From Streptomyces sp. NRRL F-5123 (GTDB taxonomy: Bacteria; Actinomycetota; Actinomycetes; Streptomycetales; Streptomycetaceae), in the NCBI RefSeq assembly GCF_000721495.1, contig NZ_JOHY01000019.1, positions 1 through 64,000 of the forward strand: a stretch of 64,000 bases of DNA, written 5' to 3'. The position numbers and the translations under genes were made by a program. This document shows positions 26,093 through 34,792 of this stretch, in pieces. Positions within the stretch are counted from its first letter, which is position 1. Each line of letters begins with the position of its first letter. The notes under the pieces were generated by a model. That model made no database searches and was not told the DNA's origin. It worked only from the letters and a program-made list of their open reading frames with translations.

Positions 26093-26177
26093 ATGGACGG
26101 GTCCCGCGGAGTGCGCGATCAGCGGGTGCCCGGGTGAGGCAGACTGAGGACCCGTCGTCGAAACACGAAGGATGGTT

Positions 26178-26780
26178 ATGCCTACCAGCCCTGCCGCCGG
26201 CACCCCTGCCACGCCGCCGTCCACGGTCGAGGCCGCGGAGCCGATCATGCTGGAACTGGTCGACGAGGGCGGTGTGACGATCGGCACAGCCGAGAAGCTG
26301 TCGGCGCACCTGGCCCCGGGCCGGCTGCACCGGGCGTTCTCGGTCTTCCTCTTCGACGGCGAGGGCCGGATGCTGCTCCAGCGCAGGGCACTGGGCAAAT
26401 ACCACTCCCCCGGTGTGTGGTCCAACACCTGCTGCGGGCACCCCTACCCGGGCGAGCCGCCGTTCGTCGCCGCGGCGCGGCGCACCGCGGAGGAGCTGGG
26501 GGCCGCGCCGGCGCTGATGCGCGAGGCGGGCACGGTGCGCTACAACCACCCGGACCCGGCGTCGGGCCTGGTGGAGCAGGAGTTCAACCACCTCTTCGTG
26601 GGTCTGGTGGGCAGCGAGCTGCGGCCGGACCCGGAGGAGATCGACGACACCGCGTTCGTCACGCCCGAGGAGCTGGCCAAGCAGCGGGCCGACGGCACGT
26701 TCTCGGCGTGGTTCGGCACGGTGCTGGACGCGGCGCTGCCCGCGGTGCGCGAGCTGACCGGGGGCGGCGCGGGCTGGTAG
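26178..26780 (+). CDS. idi: Isopentenyl-diphosphate delta-isomerase, type I
   Basis: A 200-residue Nudix-fold isomerase interconverting IPP and DMAPP, feeding isoprenoid synthesis including the nearby hopanoids. The catalytic Cys region is visible as SNTCCGHPYPGE and the Nudix-like stretch as RRTAEELGA, with the Glu site in FNHLFVG. ATG 26178 has GAAGGA at six-base spacing; an ATG six bases earlier is too close to it. An Ala/Pro-rich N-terminal 20 residues is typical of actinobacterial copies. It is monocistronic, ending at a large inverted repeat. Confidence 0.93.
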   Translation: MPTSPAAGTPATPPSTVEAAEPIMLELVDEGGVTIGTAEKLSAHLAPGRLHRAFSVFLFDGEGRMLLQRRALGKYHSPGVWSNTCCGHPYPGEPPFVAAARRTAEELGAAPALMREAGTVRYNHPDPASGLVEQEFNHLFVGLVGSELRPDPEEIDDTAFVTPEELAKQRADGTFSAWFGTVLDAALPAVRELTGGGAGW

Positions 26781-26807
26781 CCGTCCGCCCGCGCCGCCGG
26801 TCCCACG

Positions 26808-26878
26808 CCGCCCCCTGACCGCCCGCCGACCCGCCGCCGCCCGCAGGTCCGGCGCATCGGCGGGCGGTCAGGGGGCGG
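26808..26878. terminator. 22-bp perfect inverted repeat between convergent genes
   Basis: Arms 26808-26829 and 26857-26878 are perfect complements around a 27-base loop. The core arm contains TGACCGCCCGCCGA and its complement. It lies in the convergent gap between idi and the RsbW-like ATPase, and the right arm includes the ATPase stop codon and last codons. A bidirectional terminator is the likely role. Confidence 0.7.
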
Positions 26879-27338
26879 GCGGCTGCAGGGGCACGGCCGC
26901 CCAGATCACCTTGCCGCCGGAGGGGGTCTGCGCGATGTCGCAGGTGCCGCCGGCCTCGGTGGTGATCGTCTTGACCAGGAGCAGCCCGCGGCCGCCGGTC
27001 CTGGCGTGGTCGGCCTCCAGCGCCTTGGGCCGGTAAGGGTGCTGGTCCTCGACCGCGACCCTGATCCAGTCCGGGCCCACCGCGACCTCCACGTCCAGCT
27101 CGGGCGACAGCACGGCGGCGTGCCTGACGGCGTTGGTGACCAGCTCGGAGACGATCACCAGCAGCCCGTAGAGGATGTCGTCGTCGATCGGCACCCCGAG
27201 GTCCGCGACGAGGGTGCGCACGCCGTGCCGCACCTGCGGCACCGAGGCGTCCTCGGCGGCGGCGGTGAAGCGCCACACTCCTTCGTACGGTCCAGGAGCC
27301 GGAACCTGGTCGTGCGCGATCCTCCCGCGGACGTCCAT
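26868..27338 (-). CDS. ATP-binding protein, RsbW-like HATPase_c
   Basis: About 156 residues of the anti-sigma/serine kinase-like GHKL fold. Visible boxes are VIVSELVTNAVRHA (N-box), RVAVEDQHPYRP (G1-like, with a weakened glycine motif), TGGRGLLLVKT (lid/G2) and GGKVIWAAV at the C-terminus. The start is uncertain: ATG 27338 has GGTGGG upstream; ATG 27353 sits too close to its GAAGG. It is the second such protein in the window. A partner is not visible, and its stop lies inside a long inverted repeat. Confidence 0.8.
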   Translation of the reverse strand: MDVRGRIAHDQVPAPGPYEGVWRFTAAAEDASVPQVRHGVRTLVADLGVPIDDDILYGLLVIVSELVTNAVRHAAVLSPELDVEVAVGPDWIRVAVEDQHPYRPKALEADHARTGGRGLLLVKTITTEAGGTCDIAQTPSGGKVIWAAVPLQPPAP

Positions 27339-27648
27339 GACCGCACCCACCATCGCCTTCGGTTGTGAGTCCCCGCAGGCACCGCCGGTCGTCCGGCGGC
27401 GTCCGCCCTCATGGCACGAGTGTCGTGAAGGCCGCACCCCACCAGCGCGGGAAACCGTAAGGTCCGCATCTTTGGGCGTTTCGCGACCGCTCTCGACCGC
27501 TTGTGCCCGCGATCCGACGCACTTCGACCGTATCGGCGCCACATATGACCGCGGCGCATGCGGGGCCGTCGCCGGGTACGGACGTGGTACGGACCTGCCG
27601 TCGCCGGTTGTCGGGCGGCGGACGGCGGACGGCGGACGGCTGGGCGCG
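27339..27648. other. Intergenic region upstream of the RsbW-like gene
   Basis: 310 bases between the EamA transporter stop and the start of the RsbW-like gene on the same strand. It should contain the latter's promoter, but no consensus boxes, strong hairpin or conserved ORF are evident. Confidence 0.4.
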
Positions 27649-28536
27649 TCAGCGCAGCCGGGTGGCACCGACGGGTTCGCGTTCGGCGCTGCCGGCGGGC
27701 ATCGCCGGGTGCCGGCCGAGCAGCACCACGCCGACCACGATCGCCGCGAGCCCCGCGGCCTCCCAGGCCAGCGCGCCGGCGGTGAAGCGCAGCCGGTCGC
27801 CGAGGAAGCCCACCCCGCAGACGATGCCGGCGATCGGCTGGGCGGCGGTGAGCGACGGCAGCGACATCCGCAGCGGTGCCATCTCGAAGGCGCTCTGCAC
27901 CAGCAGCATGCCGGTCAGCCCCAGCCCGCCCACCGCGTACGGCTGCCAGGACACCAGGAGCTGGCCGATCCCCTGGTCCTGGACGATCTGGCCGCACACC
28001 CGGGTGAGCGAGTCCTGCAGCCCGTAGAGCAGCCCGGCGGCCAGGCCGAGCAGGGCCGCCTCGCCGGACCGGGGCAGCCGGCGGGCCTTGAGGGTGAGCA
28101 GCAGGGCGAGCCCGGCGACGGTGCCGAAGACCAGCCAGTGCCGCAGCGCGCCGGCCTCCGCGCCGCCGCCCCTGGGGCGCCCGGCGACGATGAAGGCGGT
28201 CACGCCGAGGGCGAGCAGCCCGACGCCCAGCCAGCCGTTCCAGCCCAGCGGCTGGCCGGACAGCCGGCGGGACAGCGCCATCGCGAAGAGCAGGTTGGTG
28301 GCGGTGAGCGGTTCGACGAGCGAGATCTCGCCGTATCCGAGGGCGATCGCGCCGAGCACCTGGCCGCACACCATGAGCCCGACGCCCAGCAGCCAGTCGG
28401 GCATGTGGATCAGGTCGAGCAGCAGCCGGAAGGACAGGAAGTCCGCGAGCGGGGCGCGGGCTGCCGCGCGCTGCTGCAGCACGAAACCGAAGCCGAGGCA
28501 GCAGGCGGCGCCCAAGCCGAGCAGGAACACGGCCAC
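27649..28536 (-). CDS. EamA/DMT-family transporter
   Basis: A 295-residue membrane protein with about ten hydrophobic segments in two EamA-like halves. The first half is Met-Ala-Val-Phe to about residue 120, the second from LRHWLVFGTV onward. The segment EISLVEPLTATNLLFAM is the characteristic EamA core. Substrate is unknown; such actinobacterial proteins are annotated as DMT-family metabolite exporters. It lies 50 bases downstream of the TrmB-like regulator and may be co-transcribed with it. Confidence 0.85.
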   Translation of the reverse strand: MAVFLLGLGAACCLGFGFVLQQRAAARAPLADFLSFRLLLDLIHMPDWLLGVGLMVCGQVLGAIALGYGEISLVEPLTATNLLFAMALSRRLSGQPLGWNGWLGVGLLALGVTAFIVAGRPRGGGAEAGALRHWLVFGTVAGLALLLTLKARRLPRSGEAALLGLAAGLLYGLQDSLTRVCGQIVQDQGIGQLLVSWQPYAVGGLGLTGMLLVQSAFEMAPLRMSLPSLTAAQPIAGIVCGVGFLGDRLRFTAGALAWEAAGLAAIVVGVVLLGRHPAMPAGSAEREPVGATRLR

Positions 28537-28585
28537 GGGCTCACTGTAGCCCCGAAGCCCGTGGTCACGGGTGCACGCGCGCGTG

Positions 28586-29425
28586 TCAGGAGTGGATGGC
28601 GCCCGCGTCGGGGGCCAGTGCGCCGGCTGCCGTGCGGGAGCTGTCCCACACGGTCAGGAAGGCCAGCCGCAGGCACGCGGCGAGGGCGGGGTGCTCGATG
28701 TAGAGCGCGGTGGTCGCGCCGGTGCCGGCGACCGGGTCGGGCATGTCGCACAGCACCAGCCGGGCGTCGGCGACGATGAGCTTGAGCGGCAGCTCGTCGG
28801 TGAAGCGGCACTCCTCGCCCGCCGCGCCGAAGCGCCGTACGTTCTCCAGCACCTCGCCGTCGTCGAGCGCGTCGCGGGTGTAGATGGCCCGCACCGTCCC
28901 GCCCGAGCGGTGCAGCCGGCGGGTGGCGCGGATGCCCGCGGTGTTGGCGGCGGGGGCGACGAAGGGCGGCTTGCAGAAGCTGAGCAGCTCCTCCCGGGCG
29001 TGCGCCTGGATGTCGGCGAAGGCCTCGGCGATGGCCTTGGGGTCGCGCAGGATCTCGACGTAGTCCAGCGGCACGGTCTGGTCCCGGCCGTCCGCCCAGA
29101 CCGGCACGAGCGCGGAGGTCAGCGCGGTGGAGACCCGGTCGAGACGCTCCAGCTGCTCGCGCTGAAGGGTCATCAGCCGGGCGACTGCCAGCTCCGGGTC
29201 GACGGCGGAGAAGGTCGCCACCCGCCCCGGGTGCGCGACGGCGAGCCGCCGCCGGACGAGCGTGTCCAGCACGTCGTACACCCGCTGCCGGGGCACGTCG
29301 GCGGCGCGCGCGACCTCGGCCGCGGTGTAGGACTCGCGGCGGACCAGGGCGAGGTAGACCCGCGCCTCATAGCGCGCGAGACCCAGCGCGACAAGGTCTC
29401 CCACGGACTCTTCCTCGGTGTTCAT
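28586..29425 (-). CDS. TrmB-family transcriptional regulator
   Basis: A 279-residue regulator with an N-terminal winged helix: ALGLARYEARVYLALV then TAAEVARAADVPRQRVYDVLDTLVRR, the TrmB signature. A central helical linker (about 75-110) precedes a C-terminal PLD-like effector domain (about 115-260). The start chosen is ATG 29425 rather than a distal start at 29485, since the family begins just before this helix. The family responds to sugars in archaea; the ligand in actinobacteria is mostly unknown. The nearby repeats at 29542-29622 could be its binding sites. Confidence 0.85.
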   Translation of the reverse strand: MNTEEESVGDLVALGLARYEARVYLALVRRESYTAAEVARAADVPRQRVYDVLDTLVRRRLAVAHPGRVATFSAVDPELAVARLMTLQREQLERLDRVSTALTSALVPVWADGRDQTVPLDYVEILRDPKAIAEAFADIQAHAREELLSFCKPPFVAPAANTAGIRATRRLHRSGGTVRAIYTRDALDDGEVLENVRRFGAAGEECRFTDELPLKLIVADARLVLCDMPDPVAGTGATTALYIEHPALAACLRLAFLTVWDSSRTAAGALAPDAGAIHS

Positions 29426-29735
29426 CGCGTCACAACGTATACGTCCCTGATCGCTCACGGCAGCGGGCAGGGGACCTGTGACCACGGATTCGAGGGAAAG
29501 GCTTTGCCATTACCCGGTGGTCCCTTGGCGCGCGTTTCACTACGTTCAGCATGGCCACCACTGAACGTGGTGACAGTGAACGGGCATTGACAACTCTGGT
29601 CAACGTGATCACCGGTGAACGTGCGCCACACACGAATGTCCCAGTCGGAACCGTTCGATGGTTACTTGTCATGACCCTGACAGTTTGACCGTCCGGCGGA
29701 CCCTCGGGAGCCGATCCCCCACGGAGGGCAGTTCA
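29426..29735. promoter_or_regulatory. Divergent promoter region with TGAACG repeats and an inverted repeat
   Basis: 310 bases between the TrmB gene and the S53 peptidase gene. ACGTTCAG (29542-29549) and CTGAACGT (29561-29568) form a perfect inverted repeat with an 11-base spacer. TGAACG recurs at 29577 and 29616. The region is A/T-richer than its surroundings, as expected of promoters. A TTGACA-like box at 29587 may be a -35 for the peptidase. Operator function is inferred. Confidence 0.45.
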
Positions 29736-31769
29736 TTGCAGCTGACAAGTCCCGGCCCGATCAGACGAGCCGTCCGCCGCGCCGCGGTGGCGATCGTCGC
29801 CTCGGGCGCCCTGATCACCGGCGGCATGCTCGCCACCGCGGCCCCGTCGTCGGCGGCCGCCGTACCCACCACCGGGACCGCAGCCACCGGTGCGACCGGC
29901 AGCGCGGCGAGTTCCACCACCGCGCACCTGTGTGCCAAGGCGTCCACGCCCGGCGGGATGTCCTGCCTGGCGCTGGCGCGTACCGACGTCGTGCACCACC
30001 TCGGCATCAGCCCCGACGCCACGCCGTCCGGCTACGGGCCGACCGACCTGCAGAGCGCCTACGCCCTGCCGTCGTCGGCCGGCTCCGGCGCCACCGTGGC
30101 CATCGTCGACGCCCAGGACGACCCGAGCGCCGAGGCCGACCTGGCGACGTACCGCAGCCAGTACGGCCTGCCGGCCTGCACCACGGCCAACGGCTGCTTC
30201 AAGAAGGTCAACCAGACCGGCGGCACCAGCTACCCGACCGCCGACTCCGGCTGGGCCGGCGAGATCTCGCTCGACCTCGACATGGTCAGCGCGGTCTGCC
30301 CGCAGTGCCACATCCTGCTCGTCGAGGCCACCAGCGCGAGCATGGCCAACCTCGGCACCGCGGTGAACGAGGCGGTCACCCTCGGCGCGAAGTACGTCTC
30401 GAACAGCTACGGCGGCGGCGAGTCCTCCTCCGACACCAGCTACGACTCGTCGTACTTCAACCACCCGGGCGTCGCCATCACCGTCAGCTCCGGTGACTCG
30501 GGCTACGGCGCGGAGTACCCGGCATCGTCGAAGTACGTCACCGCCGTCGGCGGCACCGCGCTGAAGCGCGCCAGCGGCACCAGCCGCGGCTGGAGCGAGA
30601 CGGTCTGGAACACCTCCAGCACCGAGGGCACCGGCTCCGGCTGCTCGTCCTACGACGCCAAGCCGACCTGGCAGGCCGACACCGGCTGCTCCAAGCGCAC
30701 CGTCGCCGACGTCTCCGCCGTCGCCGACCCGGCCACCGGCCTGGCCGTCTACGACAGCTACCAGGCCAGCGGCTGGCAGGTCTACGGCGGCACCAGCGCC
30801 TCGTCGCCGATCATCGCCTCGGTCTACGCCCTGGCCGGCACCCCGGCCTCCGGGACCACCCCGGCGTCGTACCCGTACGCCCACACCAGCGCGCTCAACG
30901 ACGTCACCAGCGGCAGCAACGGCTCGTGCAGCGGCAGCTACCTGTGCACCGCGCAGGCCGGCTACGACGGCCCGACCGGCCTCGGCACCCCGAACGGCAC
31001 GTCCGCCTTCACCAACGGCACCTCCAGCGGCGGCAACACCGTGACCGTGACCAGCCCCGGCAGCCAGTCCACGGTCGTCGGCACCGCGGTCAGCCTGCAG
31101 ATCCACGCCAGTGACTCCGCCTCCGGGCAGAGCCTGACCTACTCCGCCTCCGGCCTGCCCGCAGGCCTGAGCATCAGCTCCTCCACCGGCCTGATCTCCG
31201 GCACCCCGACGGCCACCGGGACCTCCTCCGTCACCGTCACCGCCTCGGACTCCACCGGCGCCTCCGGCTCGGCGTCCTTCAGCTGGGCGGTCACCTCGAC
31301 CGGCGGCGGTGGCACCTGCACCGCGGGCCAGCTGCTGGCCAACCCCGGCTTCGAGAGCGGCAGCACCGGCTGGACGGCCTCCACCGGCGTCATCGACAGC
31401 AGCACCGACGCCCCGGCCCACTCCGGCTCCTACAAGGCCTGGTTCGACGGCTACGGCACCACGCACACCGACACGGTCTCCCAGTCGGTGACCGTCCCGG
31501 CGAGCTGCTCCACCGCGACCCTGAGCTTCTACCTGTACATCTCCTCCGACGAGGGCACGGGCACGGCGTACGACAAGTTCACCGTCGCCGCCAACGGCAC
31601 CACCGTGGCCAGCTACAGCAACGTCAACCAGGGCACCGGCTACGTCCAGCACAGCGTGAGCCTCAGCTCCTACGTCGGCAAGACCGTCACCCTGAAGTTC
31701 ACCGGGACCGAGGACTCCACCCTGGCGACCTCCTTCCTGCTCGACGACACCGCTCTCAACGCGAGCTGA
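29736..31769 (+). CDS. Secreted S53 (sedolisin)-like peptidase with Ig-like and C-terminal sandwich domains
   Basis: A 677-residue secreted serine-carboxyl peptidase. A signal peptide with Arg-rich n-region, hydrophobic core (VAIVASGALITGGM) and Ala-rich cleavage site (APSSAAA) spans 1-42. Catalytic residues are readable: Glu176 and Asp180 in AGEISLDLD, Asp254 in SGDSG, and Ser354 in GGTSASSP. A putative Ig/cadherin-like domain (about 440-520) and a C-terminal beta-sandwich beginning NPGFESG follow. There is no long pro-domain. The start is TTG 29736 behind GGAGGG at about eight bases. Transcription ends at a strong hairpin. Confidence 0.88.
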   Translation: MQLTSPGPIRRAVRRAAVAIVASGALITGGMLATAAPSSAAAVPTTGTAATGATGSAASSTTAHLCAKASTPGGMSCLALARTDVVHHLGISPDATPSGYGPTDLQSAYALPSSAGSGATVAIVDAQDDPSAEADLATYRSQYGLPACTTANGCFKKVNQTGGTSYPTADSGWAGEISLDLDMVSAVCPQCHILLVEATSASMANLGTAVNEAVTLGAKYVSNSYGGGESSSDTSYDSSYFNHPGVAITVSSGDSGYGAEYPASSKYVTAVGGTALKRASGTSRGWSETVWNTSSTEGTGSGCSSYDAKPTWQADTGCSKRTVADVSAVADPATGLAVYDSYQASGWQVYGGTSASSPIIASVYALAGTPASGTTPASYPYAHTSALNDVTSGSNGSCSGSYLCTAQAGYDGPTGLGTPNGTSAFTNGTSSGGNTVTVTSPGSQSTVVGTAVSLQIHASDSASGQSLTYSASGLPAGLSISSSTGLISGTPTATGTSSVTVTASDSTGASGSASFSWAVTSTGGGGTCTAGQLLANPGFESGSTGWTASTGVIDSSTDAPAHSGSYKAWFDGYGTTHTDTVSQSVTVPASCSTATLSFYLYISSDEGTGTAYDKFTVAANGTTVASYSNVNQGTGYVQHSVSLSSYVGKTVTLKFTGTEDSTLATSFLLDDTALNAS

Positions 31770-31807
31770 CCCCCGCCTCCTGACGGGACGTCGCACCGCT
31801 TGTCGCG

Positions 31808-31850
31808 CGACGGGCCCGGACCGGCCCCCACTGCCGGTCCGGGCCCGTCG
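31808..31850. terminator. 18-bp perfect hairpin after the S53 peptidase gene
   Basis: Arms 31808-31825 (CGACGGGCCCGGACCGGC) and 31833-31850 are exact complements around a 7-base loop. It lies 39 bases after the peptidase stop and 26 before the convergent lipoprotein stop, so it probably serves both genes. Confidence 0.85.
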
Positions 31851-31875
31851 CCGTCCGTCGGGACGTCCGACCGGG

Positions 31876-32325
31876 TCAGCGGACGTCGACGGTCAGGCTC
31901 CACTGCGTGACGGCCAGGCAGCTCACCTTGCCGGGCTCGTCCGGGCAGGCCCGCGCCGTGCCGCCCACCTCGGCGCGGCCCGCGGACACCCCGCGGTAGA
32001 CGCCCGGGGCGACCTCCTCCAGCGCGTCGCCCCGCACCGTGCCCGGCTGCGGGGCCGAGCCGTTGCGCACCCGCAGCGTCGCTCCGACGTCCAGGCAGAT
32101 GGGGGCGCCGCTCCCGCCCTTGCGGAAGAGGGTGTAGACGACGTCCCCGCACTTCGCGGCCGTGCTCCCGGCGGACGTGCTCGCGCCGCCGGGCGCACCG
32201 GGTGCGGGGAGCGTCCGTGTGCCGCCCGAGCCGGAGCCGCAGCCCGCGGCCAGCACCGCGGCCAGCACCGCCGCCGCCGCGAGCCCCGGCCGCAGCACCG
32301 TCCCGGCAAGCGTCCGATGGCGCAT
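31876..32325 (-). CDS. Putative lipoprotein of unknown function
   Basis: A 149-residue protein with a lipoprotein signal: hydrophobic AAAAVLAAVL and lipobox LAAGC, with lipidated Cys29. A Gly/Ser/Thr-rich linker follows, then an all-beta looking domain containing three more cysteines (KCGDVV, ICLDVG, ACPDEP..SCLAV), likely disulphide-paired outside the membrane. I do not recognise the domain. ATG 32325 has GAGAGGGG upstream. It is anchored to the outer face of the cell membrane by inference. Confidence 0.75.
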   Translation of the reverse strand: MRHRTLAGTVLRPGLAAAAVLAAVLAAGCGSGSGGTRTLPAPGAPGGASTSAGSTAAKCGDVVYTLFRKGGSGAPICLDVGATLRVRNGSAPQPGTVRGDALEEVAPGVYRGVSAGRAEVGGTARACPDEPGKVSCLAVTQWSLTVDVR

Positions 32326-32427
32326 CGGGATCCCCTCTCCCACCGCTTCCCCCGCCGCCGCGGGCGGGTCCGTCGGCGATGGGACGCAAGGACGCCCGAA
32401 CGGGTTCCCCTCCGCGGCGGGACGCGG

Positions 32428-34062
32428 TCAGCGCTCGGTGATCCGCCCGTCCGCGACCTCGATCCGCCGGGTGGTGTGCACCGCGTGCAGCATCCGCCGG
32501 TCGTGCGTGACCAGCAGCAGGGTGCCCTGGTACGCCGCCAGGGCCGACTCCAGCTGCTCGATCGCGGGCAGGTCCAGATGGTTGGTCGGCTCGTCCAGGA
32601 CCAGCAGGTTGACCCCGCGGGCCTGGAGCAGGGCCAGCGCCGCCCGGGTGCGCTCGCCGGGCGACAGGGTGGCCGCCGGGCGCATCACGTGGTCGGCCTT
32701 CAGCCCGAACTTCGCCAGCAGGGTGCGGATCTCGGCCGGCTCCAGCTCGGGCGCCGGGGCGCGGAAGGCGTCCAGCAGCGGCTCGTCGCCGCGGAAGAGG
32801 CCGCGGGCCTGGTCGACCTCGCCGACGCGCACCCCGGGGCCCAGCGTGGAGGTGCCCTCGTCCAGCGGCAGCCGGCCGAGCAGCGCGGCGAGCAGGGTCG
32901 ACTTGCCGGAGCCGTTCGCGCCGGTGATCGCGACCCGGTCGGCCCAGTCGATCCGCAGGTCGACCGGGCCGAGGCGGAAGCCGCCGCGGCTGACGGCCGC
33001 GCCGCCCAGCGTCGCCACGACCGCGCCGGAGCGCGGGGCCGCGGCGATCGCCATCCGCAGCTCCCACTCCTTGCGCGGCTCCTCGACCTTCTCCAGCCGC
33101 TCGATCATCCGGTCCGTCTGCCGCGCCTTGGCGGCCTGCTTCTCGCTGCCCTCGGCGCGCGCCCGGCGGGCGATCTTGTCGTTGTCCGGGGCCTTGCGCA
33201 GCGCGTTGCGGGTGCCCTTGTCCATCCAGCCGCGCTGCATCCGCGCCCGGGCCTCAAGACCGGATTTGGTGTCGGCGTACTCCTCGTACTCCTCGCGGGC
33301 GTGCCGGCGCGCGGTGGCCCGCTCCTCCAGATACGCGTCGTAGCCGCCGCCGTAGACCGCGACCTGCTGCTGCGCGAGGTCCAGCTCGACGACGCGGGTG
33401 ACGGTGCGGGCCAGGAACTCGCGGTCGTGGCTGACCAGGACCGTGCCGGCGCGCAGGCCCGAGACGAACTTCTCCAGCCGCTCCAGGCCGTCGAGGTCCA
33501 GATCGTTGGTGGGCTCGTCGAGCAGGAAGACGTCGTAGCGGCTCAGCAGCAGCGAGGCGAGCCCGGCGCGGGCAGCCTGGCCGCCGGACAGCGCGGGCAT
33601 CCGCCGGTCGAGCCCGACGCCCAGGCCCAGCGCCTCGGCCGCCTCGTCGGCGCGCTCGTCGAGGTCGGCGCCGCCGAGGGCGAGCCAGCGCTCCAGGCTC
33701 TCGGCGTAGGCGTCGTCCGCGCCGGGAGCTTCCTCGACGAGGGCCTGCGTGGCGGCGTCCAGAGCCTGCTGGGCGGCGGTGACGCCGGTCCTGCGGGCCA
33801 GGAAGTCGCGGACGGACTCGTCCCTGCGGTCCGGCTCCTGCGGGAGGTACCCGACGGTGGCGTTCACCGGGCTGAGCCGTACGTCCCCCCGTTCCGGGGC
33901 TTCCAGACCGGCCAGCAGGCGCAGCAGCGTGGACTTGCCGGCGCCGTTGACGCCCACGAGCCCGACGACGTCGCCGGGCGCGACGACGAGGTCCAGGCCG
34001 TCGAAGAGCCGGCGGGCGCCGTGACCGGCGGCGATGTCTTTTGCAAGGAGGGTGGCACTCAC
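32428..34062 (-). CDS. ABC-F family ATPase
   Basis: A 544-residue soluble protein with two ABC modules and no membrane segments. Walker A motifs are GVNGAGKST and GANGSGKST; signatures are LSGGQAARAG and LSPGERTRAA; Walker B motifs end LLDEPTNDLD and VLDEPTNHLD. The charged linker between the modules (around 240-320) is the P-site tRNA-interacting motif region of ABC-F proteins. The family acts on ribosomes in translation or antibiotic protection. GTG 34062 follows a G-run. Whether it confers resistance cannot be read here. Confidence 0.92.
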   Translation of the reverse strand: MSATLLAKDIAAGHGARRLFDGLDLVVAPGDVVGLVGVNGAGKSTLLRLLAGLEAPERGDVRLSPVNATVGYLPQEPDRRDESVRDFLARRTGVTAAQQALDAATQALVEEAPGADDAYAESLERWLALGGADLDERADEAAEALGLGVGLDRRMPALSGGQAARAGLASLLLSRYDVFLLDEPTNDLDLDGLERLEKFVSGLRAGTVLVSHDREFLARTVTRVVELDLAQQQVAVYGGGYDAYLEERATARRHAREEYEEYADTKSGLEARARMQRGWMDKGTRNALRKAPDNDKIARRARAEGSEKQAAKARQTDRMIERLEKVEEPRKEWELRMAIAAAPRSGAVVATLGGAAVSRGGFRLGPVDLRIDWADRVAITGANGSGKSTLLAALLGRLPLDEGTSTLGPGVRVGEVDQARGLFRGDEPLLDAFRAPAPELEPAEIRTLLAKFGLKADHVMRPAATLSPGERTRAALALLQARGVNLLVLDEPTNHLDLPAIEQLESALAAYQGTLLLVTHDRRMLHAVHTTRRIEVADGRITER

Positions 34063-34212
34063 GACCCCCCAACCTACCGGCCGCCGGACCCCGGGCGCCG
34101 CCCCCGGCCGGGTGTGCCCGTCCTTGCGGCCCGGGACGTGCGGCGGCCGGGGCTTCCGCCGGGCGCGGCGGCGAGGGAGGCTGGAAGGCGGGAGCCTATA
34201 CCGGGAGCCGAT

Positions 34213-34497
34213 GTGCGAAGAACCGGATACGAACCGACACAGGCCCGCAGCCCGCTGCGGCTGCGGTTCGGGCTTGCCGTGTGCGGCCTGGTCTGGGGCA
34301 TCGCCGCCGCCGTCGGCTTCGCCTTTTTCGGCCAGCCCGGCTGGGCCGCCTTCTGCGCGGCGATCGCTGCCCTCGCCGCGGCGGACTGCGTGGTCGTCGT
34401 CCGGCACATGCGGCAGGGGCCGCACTACCAGCCGGGCCGAGACGTCCCGCCGTACGAGCCGGTCCGCGAGCGGGACCGCACCCGGCGCCGCCGGTGA
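34213..34497 (+). CDS. DUF6343-like small membrane protein
   Basis: A 94-residue protein with two hydrophobic segments (LAVCGLVWGIAAAVGFAFF and AAFCAAIAALAAADCVVVV). A conserved tail RHMRQGPHYQPGRDVPPYEP matches what I remember of the Streptomyces DUF6343 family. GTG 34213 has GGGAG five bases upstream. Function is unknown. It is plus-strand, divergent from the ABC-F gene and ends just before a palindromic terminator. Confidence 0.8.
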   Translation: MRRTGYEPTQARSPLRLRFGLAVCGLVWGIAAAVGFAFFGQPGWAAFCAAIAALAAADCVVVVRHMRQGPHYQPGRDVPPYEPVRERDRTRRRR

Positions 34498-34523
34498 CGT
34501 GCCGTGGGCGCACGGGCAAGCAG

Positions 34524-34556
34524 AAGGGCCCGGTGCCGTGACGGCACCGGGCCCTT
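34524..34556. terminator. 16-bp perfect palindromic terminator
   Basis: AAGGGCCCGGTGCCGT and its exact complement flank a single G. It sits between the plus-strand DUF6343 gene and the 3' end of the minus-strand initiator tRNA, and can terminate both. Confidence 0.85.
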
Positions 34557-34563
34557 CCCTGAG

Positions 34564-34637
34564 TAGCGGGGACAGGATTTGAACCTGCGACCTCTGGGTT
34601 ATGAGCCCAGCGAGCTACCGAGCTGCTCCACCCCGCG
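34564..34637 (-). tRNA. Initiator tRNA-fMet (CAT)
   Basis: A 74-base cloverleaf reads without gaps. The anticodon loop is CTCATAA on a stem with three consecutive G-C pairs, the initiator hallmark. Position 1 (C) does not pair with position 72 (T), also an initiator trait. The T-loop is GCAGG-TTCAAAT-CCTGT. CCA is not encoded (the sequence continues CTC). Confidence 0.96.
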
Positions 34638-34792
34638 TCGGTGAACCCAACCTTACGGGGTCGGCACGTCTACGCCAAATCGTTTACCCGGCGCCGTTCA
34701 CCCGGCCCGCCCGGCAGGGCCCCTGACCGGGCCTGCCGGGCGGGCCGCCTGCGGCGATATGCTGAGCGCACCGAGTGACGGGGGTCAGGGAA

